Position numbers and translations under genes: made by a program
Notes under the pieces: model-generated
What the model was told of the DNA's origin: nothing
The model's database searches: none
What the model saw: the letters and a program-made list of their open reading frames with translations, nothing else
Shown here: positions 22,872-32,202 of the stretch, piece by piece
How the letters are laid out: each line of letters begins with the position of its first letter
How positions within the stretch are numbered: position 1 is the first letter of the stretch
NCBI RefSeq assembly: GCF_014636865.1
Contig: NZ_BMER01000001.1
Location: 2,934,919 to 2,998,918 of the forward strand
Reading direction: 5' to 3'
From: Parapedobacter pyrenivorans
GTDB taxonomy: Bacteria > Bacteroidota > Bacteroidia > Sphingobacteriales > Sphingobacteriaceae
Length of the DNA stretch: 64,000 nucleotides

Positions 22872-24608
22872 ATGGGTTTGAATAATAACGTAGAGAATAA
22901 TAAGAAATTACGTAGTTCCGATTGGTTTGGCCGCAAGGGCAAGGACGGTTTCATCTACCGCGCGTGGATGAAGAACCAGGGTATTCCCTGGGACATGTTC
23001 CGCGACAAGCCTGTGATCGGTATCTGCAACACGTGGTCGGAGCTGACGCCGTGCAATGCGCATTTCCGCGAGCTTGCCGAGTCCGTCCGGCGTGGGGTGC
23101 TGGAGGCCGGCGGTTTCCCCGTGGAGTTCCCGGTGATGTCGCTGGGCGAAACGCTGATGAAGCCGACGGCGATGCTTTTCCGGAACCTGGCGAGCATGGA
23201 CGTTGAGGAGTCCATCCGGGCGAACCCGTTGGACGGGGTGGTGCTGCTTTGCGGCTGCGACAAGACGACCCCCTCCTTGGTGATGGGCGCATGCAGTGTG
23301 GATCTGCCCACGCTGGTTGTTTCGGGAGGTCCGATGCTCACGGGCAAATACCGTGGCCGGAACATCGGCACGAGCGATATCTGGCGGTTTTCGGAGGATG
23401 CGCGCCGTGGCATGATGAGCGAGGAGGAACTGAACCTTGCAGAGGGGGGCATGTGCCGGAGTCGTGGGCATTGCGCGGTGATGGGCACCGCGTCATCAAT
23501 GGCGAGTATGGTGGAGGCGCTGGGCATCACCCTGCCGGGTAATGCGGCCATACCGGCAGCCGACGCCAACCGGAAGGTGCTGGCGCAACTGTCCGGCCGG
23601 CGGATCGTGGAGATGGTGCGGAAGGACCTGAAGCTGTCGGACATCCTCACGCGGCAGGCTTTCGAGAACGCCATCCGTGTGAATGCGGCGATCGGCGGAT
23701 CGACGAACTTTGCCATCCACCTGATGGCTATCGCTGGCCGGATGGGCGTGGAGCTGGAGCTGGAGGACTTCGATAGGTTTTCGCGGGAGGTGCCGTTGGT
23801 TGCCAACCTGCAGCCCTCGGGGGCCTATTTCATGGAAGACCTTTACTATGCGGGCGGCCTTCCGGCGGTGATGCACGCCATCGAACGGTTCCTGCATACC
23901 GATGCGTTGACGGCGAACGGGCGTACGGTTGGCGAGAACACCGCGGGCTGCGTGAGCGTGGATACTACGGTGATCGCCACCGTGGAGGAACCCATCAACC
24001 CGGTGTCGGGCATGGTGGTGCTACGCGGGAACCTGTGCGAAGACGGGGCCGTGCTGAAGCCGTCGGCAGCATCACCGGCGCTGATGCAGCACACGGGTCG
24101 TGCGGTGGTATTTCGGGACATTGAGGATTACAAGCGGAAGATAGACGACCCGGACCTGGATGTGGACGAGACGTCCGTGTTGGTGCTGAAGAACGTGGGC
24201 CCGAAGGGCTACCCTGGGATGCCGGAGGTGGGCAACATGGGCATCCCGATGAAGCTGCTGGCCAAGGGGGTAACCGACATGGTGCGTATCTCGGATGGAC
24301 GGATGAGCGGCACGGGCTTCGGCACGGTGGTGCTGCACGTGTCTCCAGAGGCTGCCGCAGGGGGCACGCTGGCGCTGGTGGAGGACGGCGATCTGATCCG
24401 CCTGGATGTGGCCGGCCGTCGGCTGGAGCTGCTGGTGGAGGAGGGGGAACTGGCCTCGCGGCGTGCCCGGTGGCAAAACGAAGTGAATCCCTTTGCGCGC
24501 GGCTATGCCAAGCTGTACGTAGACCACGTGGAGCAGGCGCACCTGGGAGCAGATTTCGATTTCCTGAAGGGCGGGTCGGGAAGCGAGGTGTCGCGCGACT
24601 CGCATTAA
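22872..24608 (+). CDS. IlvD/Edd family dehydratase, probable L-arabinonate/sugar-acid dehydratase
   Basis: The ATG at 22872 gives 578 residues. Iron-sulfur and substrate motifs of IlvD/Edd enzymes are present: CNTWSELTPCNAHF, LCGCDKTTP, GGMCRSRGHCAVMGT, SDGRMSGTGFG. The wording of these blocks is closer to sugar-acid (arabinonate, xylonate, galactonate) dehydratases than to dihydroxy-acid dehydratase of valine synthesis. It would convert an aldonic acid to a 2-keto-3-deoxy acid in the cytoplasm. Its neighbours, a sugar symporter and two SDR dehydrogenases, support an oxidative pathway for pentoses or 6-deoxy sugars. The gene looks distinctly more GC-rich than its neighbours. Its stop overlaps the stop of the convergent AraC gene by 4 bp. 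Confidence 0.88.
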   Translation: MGLNNNVENNKKLRSSDWFGRKGKDGFIYRAWMKNQGIPWDMFRDKPVIGICNTWSELTPCNAHFRELAESVRRGVLEAGGFPVEFPVMSLGETLMKPTAMLFRNLASMDVEESIRANPLDGVVLLCGCDKTTPSLVMGACSVDLPTLVVSGGPMLTGKYRGRNIGTSDIWRFSEDARRGMMSEEELNLAEGGMCRSRGHCAVMGTASSMASMVEALGITLPGNAAIPAADANRKVLAQLSGRRIVEMVRKDLKLSDILTRQAFENAIRVNAAIGGSTNFAIHLMAIAGRMGVELELEDFDRFSREVPLVANLQPSGAYFMEDLYYAGGLPAVMHAIERFLHTDALTANGRTVGENTAGCVSVDTTVIATVEEPINPVSGMVVLRGNLCEDGAVLKPSAASPALMQHTGRAVVFRDIEDYKRKIDDPDLDVDETSVLVLKNVGPKGYPGMPEVGNMGIPMKLLAKGVTDMVRISDGRMSGTGFGTVVLHVSPEAAAGGTLALVEDGDLIRLDVAGRRLELLVEEGELASRRARWQNEVNPFARGYAKLYVDHVEQAHLGADFDFLKGGSGSEVSRDSH

Positions 24609-25519
24609 ACGACTTCCTCCAGCAATGTCTCGGCGGCACCCCGGTGCACAGATCGGTATTCGAGCGGGGTTACACCGATGATACTCTTGAATTGGCGGTT
24701 GAAGTAGGAAATATTCTTGTACCCACATTCATAGCAAATGCCGGCAATAGTCCAATTTTCCTTGGATAGCAAGTTGGTGGCGTGGGTAACACGGACGTAG
24801 TTGACAAATTGTGAAAATGTTTTCTCCGTCCGTCGCTTAAAATAGCGACAGAACGCGGCCTCATTCATGCACGCAATCGATGCGGCTTCCTTACTGTCGG
24901 GCTCGTCCTTGAAATTGTCGATGATGTATCGGATAACCTTCTCCAGGCGTTCGGCATCTGTTCGATCATGCCTGACCTTGGGGATCACGCTGTCGATCGA
25001 AACCAGGTGCTCATGTAGGCCGGAAAGCCGATGGAGCATCTGCAGTAGCAACAGCAAGGCCTCCATTCCTTTGCTTTGCGTTATACGGTGGAAGCTCACA
25101 GCCAATTCGCTATCAATACTGTTCAATTTAATCCCCATTGACGAAGCTTGCAAGAGCGAACGGACGTTGACCAGCTCGGCGTTTTCGAAAAAGGAATCAC
25201 CCAAAAAATCTTCCTTAAAGAATATAACAATCGCGTGCGCCGTTTCGCCGGTCTCCTTGAATGACCGATCGTTTAAAAAGCAGTGCGCCAAGCCCGGGCC
25301 GAAAAGGAAAACTTCACCATCGGTGAAATTGAGCACTTTGGTTCCCGCGTAGAGTTTCCCCTGGCTCTTCGGGATCATGATGAGTTCGTAAGCATCGTGA
25401 AAGTGGAAAGGTGAATTGAAATGCGGTTGCAGATACTCCCTAACCACAAAGCTCATATCGGCCGATCCACTTTGGTGCTGGTATACGCTTTTTAATTGGT
25501 GTTGCATCATAATAGTCAT
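24605..25519 (-). CDS. AraC-family regulator with cupin-like sensor domain
   Basis: I take the start at 25519, though ATGs at 25510 and 25507 are equally close. The N-terminal half reads like a cupin: HFNSPFHFHDAYELIMIPKS, LNFTDGEVFLFGPGLAHCF. The C-terminal half is a standard AraC double helix-turn-helix: EAASIACMNEAAFCRYFKRR, WTIAGICYECGYKNISYFNR, IIGVTPLEYR. It lies between the symporter/dehydratase pair and the SDR/SusCD operon, divergent from the latter, so it is a good candidate activator of both. The shared 13-mer in both promoter regions is its possible site. Confidence 0.9.
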   Translation of the reverse strand: MTIMMQHQLKSVYQHQSGSADMSFVVREYLQPHFNSPFHFHDAYELIMIPKSQGKLYAGTKVLNFTDGEVFLFGPGLAHCFLNDRSFKETGETAHAIVIFFKEDFLGDSFFENAELVNVRSLLQASSMGIKLNSIDSELAVSFHRITQSKGMEALLLLLQMLHRLSGLHEHLVSIDSVIPKVRHDRTDAERLEKVIRYIIDNFKDEPDSKEAASIACMNEAAFCRYFKRRTEKTFSQFVNYVRVTHATNLLSKENWTIAGICYECGYKNISYFNRQFKSIIGVTPLEYRSVHRGAAETLLEEVV

Positions 25520-25529
25520 AAATGGTTGT

Positions 25530-25593
25530 ACATAATTAGCTATTATGTGCGAATAATCAAAGCAGAAATGTATGGGATGTAAATAGTGTATCA
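25530..25593. promoter_or_regulatory. Operator candidates between AraC and SDR genes
   Basis: A perfect 7-5-7 inverted repeat, ACATAAT-TAGCT-ATTATGT, lies at 25530-25548, just upstream of the AraC gene. The 13-mer AAATAGTGTATCA lies at 25581-25593 and is shared with the symporter promoter. No clear -7 box was found for the SDR operon in the remaining 190 bp. Confidence 0.5.
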
Positions 25594-25779
25594 CAGGTTG
25601 CAAAAGGGGTGTTTTCCGGCGGGGTCGAATCACTGTAATTTAGCCCATGCTAACAATGATTATTAATCGGCCGGTCTTAACACAACGGAATTGAAGAAGC
25701 AGCCGCATGCTGGCTCGCTATTCGTTGTGCGGGGATTGGGCGCTTCCGGAATAGTAACAGCAAATTTTAATTATAACGT

Positions 25780-26535
25780 ATGAATAAACGATTTGAAAAT
25801 CAAGTCGCCTTGATAACGGGCGGTGCAGATGGGTTAGGAAAAGCCATTGGATACCGGCTCGCTGCGGAAGGCGCAACCGTGATACTGGCCGACAAAAACG
25901 AAGATAAATTGGCCATGGCGATAGCGGAGGTGAGTAAGGCGAGCACGAAGGTGAGTGGTTTGCCACTGGATATCGCCGATGAGGATGCCGTACGGCGGGT
26001 ATATAAACAAGTTTCCGATCAATTCGGGCGACTGGATATCATGGTGAACGCGGCGGGTATCGTGGGGCCGACCAGTACGCCAATTGAAGATTATAGCGCC
26101 ATCGCATTTGACGACGTTTACCGGGTGAACCTGAAAGGGGCTTTCCTGATGACCAAATATGCCATACCATTGATGGCCAAACGGAATTATGGCCGTATCC
26201 TGCTCATCGCATCCATCGCCGGCAAGGAAGGCAACCCCAACATGGTGGGGTATTCGGCAACGAAGGCCGGCGTGATCGGTTTGGTGAAAGGAGTAGGTAA
26301 GGAATATGCCACCAAAGGGATAACCGTAAACGGATTGGCACCGGCTGTTATCAAGACGGCGATGAATGCCGATACGGCGCCCGAGCAGCTCAAATACATG
26401 ACAGACAAGATTCCGATGGGACGTTTGGGAACGGTGGAGGAAGTGGCGTCTGTGGCTAGCTGGATTGTATCGCCGGAGGCCAGTTTTTCAACCGGGTTTA
26501 CTTTTGACATTTCTGGAGGGAGGGCGACGTACTAA
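25780..26535 (+). CDS. SDR-family oxidoreductase (first of pair)
   Basis: The 251-residue enzyme is a classical short-chain dehydrogenase. It has an N-terminal nucleotide site TGGADGLGKAIG, the NAAG motif in MVNAAGIVG, catalytic serine in LLIASIAG and the YSATKAG catalytic tyrosine-lysine pair. The ADKNED after the second strand suggests an NAD preference through the aspartate. It ends one base into the next SDR gene (TAATG), so the two are coupled. Next to a sugar-acid dehydratase and a glycan locus it is most likely a sugar or sugar-acid dehydrogenase, such as an L-fucose or aldose oxidising enzyme. Confidence 0.88.
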   Translation: MNKRFENQVALITGGADGLGKAIGYRLAAEGATVILADKNEDKLAMAIAEVSKASTKVSGLPLDIADEDAVRRVYKQVSDQFGRLDIMVNAAGIVGPTSTPIEDYSAIAFDDVYRVNLKGAFLMTKYAIPLMAKRNYGRILLIASIAGKEGNPNMVGYSATKAGVIGLVKGVGKEYATKGITVNGLAPAVIKTAMNADTAPEQLKYMTDKIPMGRLGTVEEVASVASWIVSPEASFSTGFTFDISGGRATY

Positions 26536-27290
26536 TGTTGGAGGAGAAAAAAGTGGTCATCCTTGGCGGATCTTCGGGCATTGGAAAAGCGACAGCCATC
26601 CGTTTCGCTAACGAGGGGTATCGGGTATTCATCGGGTCGTCAGACCTCAGCAAAGGGGAGGCAGCATGTAAGCTGCTGCCTGGTGATGGTCATCGTGTGT
26701 TTGAGGTTGACGTGAGAGATAGCAGCCACATCGAAAAGCTGGCGGAATGGATCAACGCGGAATGTGGCGATTTCGATGTGCTGGTCAATAGTGTAGGCGT
26801 ATCGCAAGGGATGCCCGTATTGGACAGTGAGTTTGAAAAATGGGATAATGCCTTGCAGGTGATGCTCTATGGCACGGTAAAGAGCTGCCGTTTGCTCGTG
26901 CCGCTGCTAAAAGACGGCGGCCGGGTCATCCACATCACATCCATCCACCAGAACCGGGTGGAAAATGGTAGCTCGGCCTATGGGATGGCCAAAGCCGCCA
27001 TAACCCAATTCACACGGTCGCTGGCATTAGAACTGGCACCACGTAATGTCCTAGCAAATACGATCGCACCGGGCTTTATCAGTACGCCGATGTCGGTCAA
27101 GGCCCATGGCAATGAATTGGAATCGGATTGGTTCAAGGATAATTACATTAAATATAATCACTTGCCCTTGAAGCGGCCGGGGTTACCCGAGGAAGTCTCG
27201 GGTGTGGTGTGGTTCTTGGCCGGTCCGGATGCATCGTACATCACGGGGTCTGTGCTGACGGTGGATGGGGGGTTGACCATCACGTTCTAA
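26535..27290 (+). CDS. SDR-family oxidoreductase (second of pair)
   Basis: The start overlaps the previous stop by one base. The 251-residue enzyme has GGSSGIGKATA as cofactor loop, NSVG replacing NAAG, ITSIHQN with the catalytic serine and YGMAKAA with tyrosine and lysine. GSSDLSK after strand two lacks the acidic residue typical of NAD users, so it may prefer NADP; that is inference. It is the last gene before the SusC gene, 55 bp away, and is presumably co-transcribed with it. A role in the same sugar-oxidation route is likely. Confidence 0.87.
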   Translation: MLEEKKVVILGGSSGIGKATAIRFANEGYRVFIGSSDLSKGEAACKLLPGDGHRVFEVDVRDSSHIEKLAEWINAECGDFDVLVNSVGVSQGMPVLDSEFEKWDNALQVMLYGTVKSCRLLVPLLKDGGRVIHITSIHQNRVENGSSAYGMAKAAITQFTRSLALELAPRNVLANTIAPGFISTPMSVKAHGNELESDWFKDNYIKYNHLPLKRPGLPEEVSGVVWFLAGPDASYITGSVLTVDGGLTITF

Positions 27291-27345
27291 CGCGGCGAGC
27301 GTAAGCATTTCGAAATTACAAAGGGAATTAGATTAAAATCAGATT

Positions 27346-30300
27346 ATGAGACACAAACTTTTGCGACTGGTACCGGGTGTATTGACCATTTGGTTGCTCA
27401 ATTGGGGAGCGATGACGGGATATGCCGAGGCGGCGATCCAACAGGAAGCTATTGTTTCGGGGAGCGTGACCGATAAACAGACCGGCGAGCAGTTGGCTGG
27501 AGCCACGGTGCTCGTTAAATCTACTGGGCGGACCACCGTAACCAATAATGAGGGTGCCTTTTCGATAACGGCGCCCGGCCAAGATACCTTGGTGGTGACC
27601 TTCGTGAGCTACGAAAGGCTCGAAATACCCATTATGGGTAGAGAACGCCTAACCATTGCCTTGGAGGTCACCTCCGATGCCCTCGACGAGGTGGTTGTTG
27701 TGGGATATGGCACCCAGAAGCGCAGCGAAACCACCGCTTCGGTTGCCACGTTGAAAACGTCGGATGTCAAAAATGCCCCATCGGCAAATCTGAGTAATGC
27801 GTTGAATGGCAGGCTTGCCGGTGTCATTGCCGCACAGAGCAGCGGTGAGCCCGGCCGGGACGGTGCGGAAATCCATATCCGCGGGGTGGCCACCACGGGC
27901 AACAGTTCACCGCTGGTGATCGTTGATGGCGTGCCGCGGTCATTTTCCAAGCTAGACCCCAGCACAATCGAAAGCTTTACGGTCTTGAAGGATGCGGCTG
28001 CAGTAGCACCGTACGGTATGGCCGGGGCGAATGGTGTTATCCTGGTCACCACTAAAAAGGGAAAAAGCGGGCAGATGGCTTTCGAATACAATGGATATGT
28101 GGGCTTCCAAAACCCAACAACTATTGTAGACATGGTCAATGCCTATGATTACGTACGCCTCCGCAATATTGCCGATATCAATGCCGGTCAGGCAGCGCCG
28201 TTTTCCGACGAAATGGTCGAAGGATTCCGGAAGTCGGTGGAGGGGGCCCCGGATGCCGATTACGACAAGTACCCGAATACCAATGCGATGGACGCGATCC
28301 GGAATAAGAACACTGCCCTCACGAACCACAGCGTGGCGTTTTCCGGTGGCACAGATCGCATCACGTACTACACCGGCCTGGGGTACCTCGGGCAGGAAGG
28401 AATGTGGTCGTCGACACGCCGGAAGCGTTACAACCTGGTAACCACCATCGATGCCAAAGTGACCGAAACAACGAAGATCGGGCTGTCAATCAACGCCTAC
28501 AACGAGCTCGTCAATCGGCCGTCGAGCGATCCCCGGCAAATTTTTTCCACTGCACAGGCTTGGTGGCCCATCAATGCGCTCCGCTACTCGAACGGCCTTG
28601 AGGCCTACAATAATGGTAAACGCATCTTGCACCACTTGACAACCGGTTCGCGCGCTAGCGAAGAGAGCCGGGTGATGGCCCAGCTCACGGTTGACCAAGA
28701 AATCCGGGCGGTTAAGGGGTTAAGCCTCAAGGGGGTGGTCAGCTATGACCCAACCACGCTGCACGATAAGAACTGGAATGAACCGGCTCCATCATCTTAT
28801 TCAATCAACACCACCACCACGCCGTATGAGTATACGGAAGTAACCGTTGGCGGCAAACCGTCGTTGCTTGTACAGAACCAACGATGGAAAGATTACACCC
28901 TGCAGGGGATGATCAATTACAACCGGCAATTCGGGCAGCACTCGGTAACGGGCCTGGGCGTCATCGAAGCCCGGCGGTCCGACTGGGATTACGTGGCCGC
29001 GTCACGTGGAAATTACGAATTCAACGTGCCGGAAATCGACTTGGGAAGCTCGGATAAAGAAGATTGGGGCACGGGCGGAACCTCCAGTGAGGCCCGGCAG
29101 GTAGGCTATGTTTACCGGGTAACCTATGGGTTTAATAATCGCTATTTCGCGGAAGCTTCCGGACGTTATGACGGCCATTATTATTTTGCGCCGGGCAAGC
29201 GTTTCGGGTTTTTTCCAGCGTTCTCGCTCGCTTGGCGTTTGTCGGAAGAACGTTTCATGAAGGACAACGTGGAGTGGGTTGACCAATTGAAGCTCCGCGC
29301 GTCGTACGGCGAATCCGGCAACCTGGCTGGCGGGCCGTTCCAGTATTCGAACGCGATGTCCCTGAGTGGGAATGCCTATAACTTCGGCGGCTCCATCTTG
29401 CAGGGTGTTAATGAACGATCAGAGGCAAACCCCTACATCACCTGGGAACGGGCGGTGAAGTCAAATGTCGGCCTGGAAGGTGCAGTGTTTAACAACCTGT
29501 TGAGCTTTGAGGTCGATTATTTTTTCGAAAAGCGCAATAACATGCTGGTATCGCCGTCGTCGGTGGTGCCAACCGAATATGGAATCGGGCTTGCGCAGAT
29601 CAATGCCGGCGTGATGGAAAACCGCGGTCTGGATCTGTCGGTCCAGTTCCAGAAATCGCTTTCGAACGATCTTGAAGTAGGATTGGCTGCCAATTTCACC
29701 TATGCGAAGAACAAGCTGATTGAGACGTTTGAGAATGCGGTGACACGGAACGACCCCAACCGGTCCCGCACAGGCCGGCCCTTGAATTCCCAGTTCGCAT
29801 TGAAAGCGATGCGGCTATACCAGATCGAAGATTTTGATGAAAATGGGCAATTGCGGGGATTCCCGACGCCTACATTCGGTGCGGTAGCGCCCGGCGACAT
29901 CATGTATGCCGATATCAACGGAGACGGTCAAGTAGATGTCAACGATCAAACCCATATCGGCCATCCGATATTGCCCCAGGTCATCTATGGCTTCAGCCCG
30001 CGGATCAGATACAAGAATTTTGATTTAAACGTACTTTTTCAAGGTGCCGCGCAGACGAATGTCCAGATTCAAATGGAACTGGTTTGGCCGTTTTATGTGG
30101 GCGCAAGCGCCACCCAGGCAGTGGCCGACGATTACTGGACACCGGATAACACCGATGCGCGGTTTCCACGGCTATTCAGTCAGGGCGGCAATGCCAACAA
30201 CCAGCAGTCGTCTAGCTGGTGGTTTTACGATGCTTCTTACCTACGTATCAAAAATGCAGAGTTAGGCTACACGTTACCCACGGAAATAGCCAATGCCATG

Positions 30301-30477
30301 CGCTTAGGTGGCTTGCGCATCTATGCAGCCGGACAGAATCTGGCTACTTGGAGCGCGATCAAGAAATTTATCGATCCCGAGATGGGGCAGGGCGGCGGTG
30401 GCACCGATAACAACGCACGCGGTTGGTATTACCCGCACCAACAAGTGTTTTCTGTGGGATTAAATGTTCAATTTTAA
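27346..30477 (+). CDS. SusC/RagA-family TonB-dependent transporter of the glycan locus
   Basis: The 1043-residue importer has a signal peptide ending near GYAEA, then a carboxypeptidase-regulatory-like domain (about 35-110: SGSVTDKQTGEQLAGATVLV ... GAFSITAPG). The TonB plug follows, with DALDEVVVVGYGTQKRSETT, PLVIVDGVPR, FTVLKDAAAVAPYGMAGANG and ILVTTKKG, then a barrel ending in FSVGLNVQF. These are all hallmarks of SusC. It forms the outer-membrane pore for oligosaccharides trapped by the SusD protein that follows 12 bp later. The degrading enzymes downstream suggest arabinoxylan- or xyloglucan-type fragments as cargo. Confidence 0.95.
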   Translation: MRHKLLRLVPGVLTIWLLNWGAMTGYAEAAIQQEAIVSGSVTDKQTGEQLAGATVLVKSTGRTTVTNNEGAFSITAPGQDTLVVTFVSYERLEIPIMGRERLTIALEVTSDALDEVVVVGYGTQKRSETTASVATLKTSDVKNAPSANLSNALNGRLAGVIAAQSSGEPGRDGAEIHIRGVATTGNSSPLVIVDGVPRSFSKLDPSTIESFTVLKDAAAVAPYGMAGANGVILVTTKKGKSGQMAFEYNGYVGFQNPTTIVDMVNAYDYVRLRNIADINAGQAAPFSDEMVEGFRKSVEGAPDADYDKYPNTNAMDAIRNKNTALTNHSVAFSGGTDRITYYTGLGYLGQEGMWSSTRRKRYNLVTTIDAKVTETTKIGLSINAYNELVNRPSSDPRQIFSTAQAWWPINALRYSNGLEAYNNGKRILHHLTTGSRASEESRVMAQLTVDQEIRAVKGLSLKGVVSYDPTTLHDKNWNEPAPSSYSINTTTTPYEYTEVTVGGKPSLLVQNQRWKDYTLQGMINYNRQFGQHSVTGLGVIEARRSDWDYVAASRGNYEFNVPEIDLGSSDKEDWGTGGTSSEARQVGYVYRVTYGFNNRYFAEASGRYDGHYYFAPGKRFGFFPAFSLAWRLSEERFMKDNVEWVDQLKLRASYGESGNLAGGPFQYSNAMSLSGNAYNFGGSILQGVNERSEANPYITWERAVKSNVGLEGAVFNNLLSFEVDYFFEKRNNMLVSPSSVVPTEYGIGLAQINAGVMENRGLDLSVQFQKSLSNDLEVGLAANFTYAKNKLIETFENAVTRNDPNRSRTGRPLNSQFALKAMRLYQIEDFDENGQLRGFPTPTFGAVAPGDIMYADINGDGQVDVNDQTHIGHPILPQVIYGFSPRIRYKNFDLNVLFQGAAQTNVQIQMELVWPFYVGASATQAVADDYWTPDNTDARFPRLFSQGGNANNQQSSSWWFYDASYLRIKNAELGYTLPTEIANAMRLGGLRIYAAGQNLATWSAIKKFIDPEMGQGGGGTDNNARGWYYPHQQVFSVGLNVQF

Positions 30478-30489
30478 TCAGTTAGGGAT

Positions 30490-32181
30490 ATGATTATGAC
30501 ACATCAAATAAAATGCTTTAACCTGTTTCTGTTACTTTTCGTCCTGTCATCATGCAGTAATGACTTTTTGGAAGTGACCCCCCGCGACCAGCTATCTTCG
30601 GAGACCGTTTTCTCTGACCCATCGGGCGCAGACTTGTTTTTGAATGCGATATACGGCAGTTTGCCGGACGAGGAAGGAAAGAGCTATAACTACGATGCTT
30701 TTGAAAACTGGAGCGATAACGCCGTTTGTAGTTTTCATTGGTCCATGTCTTGGACGCAGTCTGTGGCCAGGTCGTACGGTGCAGGTTCCCTTAATCCCGG
30801 GCTGTATAACCACGACTACCCTGCAATTCCGTTTATGTACAATCACACCTATGGTCGAATCCGGAAGTGTAACCTGTTCCTGAAGTTGGTGGAAGAGCAT
30901 GCAGGCAACTTTCCGGAAGAATGGCGTAAACAGCGCGAGGCGGAAGTCCGTTTCTTGCGGGCTTACTTCTATCACCAGCTATGGATGGCGTATGGCGGCG
31001 TACCGTTGGTCACTAACGTGCTCCATCAGGCTTCGCAGGGCGACGAGATCTTTAAGCCCCGGAGTACCTCCGAGGAAACTTACCATTTCTTGGTGTCAGA
31101 ACTTGCGGCCATCGCCAACGACCTACCCGCCAATAACACCGCAGGGTCGGCGAACGAGGGCCGGGCCGGTAAGGGCGCTGCCTTGTTCCTGAAGGGTTGG
31201 ATTGAACTGTTTGCCGGAAATCATACCGAATCCGCAGCGACCTACAAGCAATTGATCGATGAACTCGGTAACGGAAATCCGTATGGCCTGTTCCCAGATT
31301 TCCATGATCAGTTCCTGGAAGGAAACAACAACAACAGGGAAACGATATTTGCCTACCAACATGAGCCGTCTACGCGGACCGGGTATCGGAATAACTACTA
31401 TGGGCCCAAGGGGAACTTCAACGGATGGGCATCCATGCAACCCACACAGAATCTCGTGGATGATTATGCCATGGCGAACGGCTTGCGCCCCACCGATGCC
31501 GGGGCGGGTTACGACGAGTCGGCGCCCTATGAAAACCGGGAACCGCGGTTCTACCAGTCGATTATTTTTGACGGGGTGGAGTTCGCCGGGCAGGTATACC
31601 GGATGAAAGAAGGCCAGCAGTTTGCGCGCAATCCGGCGGCCGAGAACAATACCGGTTATTTCAGGCGTAAAGGAATCGATGCGTCGTTGGTCGGGAACCT
31701 GCATAAGGACGGGGCAAATTACATTTACTTCCGCTACGCTGAAGCCCTGTTAAACTATGCCGAAGCAAGTATCGAAGCGGGGGATATCAGCCAGTCCGTC
31801 ATCGATGCGATCGATCAGGTACGTCTAAGGGGTGGCATCCCGTCGTTGCAAGATACCTACGGGCGGGCGCTGAACCGGGAGGAGCTGCGTGAGATGGTAC
31901 GCCGGGAGCGCCGGGTGGAACTGGCATTCGAAAATAAACGCTGGTGGGATCTCATCCGCTGGCGGACGGCGGAGGTGGTGCTCAATCAGCCGATTTACGG
32001 GGTAGACATCCGCCAGCAGGACGGGCAATGGGTATATGATACGCGCGCGGTGGTGCACACGCAAGAATTTTCCGAGCGTAATTACCTGTTCCCTATATTT
32101 CAAGGGTGGATTGATTCGAATCCTAAAATGAAAGCACAGAACGGCCCGGAGTGGGTTAACGGACAGAACCCGGGCTATTGA
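30490..32181 (+). CDS. SusD/RagB-family glycan-binding lipoprotein
   Basis: The 563-residue protein has a lipoprotein signal with lipobox LSSCSNDFLEV and the SusD N-terminal TPRDQLS segment. Helical repeats include EVRFLRAYFYHQLWMAYGGV and ALFLKGWIELFAGN. The C-terminal family motif reads MVRRERRVELAFENKRWWDLIRWR. It is the surface lid of the SusC transporter and binds the polysaccharide. An in-frame ATG two codons in (30496) is an equally good start. It is followed 21 bp later by the DUF1735 lipoprotein. Confidence 0.95.
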   Translation: MIMTHQIKCFNLFLLLFVLSSCSNDFLEVTPRDQLSSETVFSDPSGADLFLNAIYGSLPDEEGKSYNYDAFENWSDNAVCSFHWSMSWTQSVARSYGAGSLNPGLYNHDYPAIPFMYNHTYGRIRKCNLFLKLVEEHAGNFPEEWRKQREAEVRFLRAYFYHQLWMAYGGVPLVTNVLHQASQGDEIFKPRSTSEETYHFLVSELAAIANDLPANNTAGSANEGRAGKGAALFLKGWIELFAGNHTESAATYKQLIDELGNGNPYGLFPDFHDQFLEGNNNNRETIFAYQHEPSTRTGYRNNYYGPKGNFNGWASMQPTQNLVDDYAMANGLRPTDAGAGYDESAPYENREPRFYQSIIFDGVEFAGQVYRMKEGQQFARNPAAENNTGYFRRKGIDASLVGNLHKDGANYIYFRYAEALLNYAEASIEAGDISQSVIDAIDQVRLRGGIPSLQDTYGRALNREELREMVRRERRVELAFENKRWWDLIRWRTAEVVLNQPIYGVDIRQQDGQWVYDTRAVVHTQEFSERNYLFPIFQGWIDSNPKMKAQNGPEWVNGQNPGY

Positions 32182-32202
32182 TCACCTTAAAATCCGATAG
32201 AC

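Noticed and set aside
22908..24728. Several long frames opposite the IlvD/Edd gene (up to 283 codons)
   Set aside because: They arise from the high GC of that gene. The dehydratase motifs leave no doubt about the coding frame.
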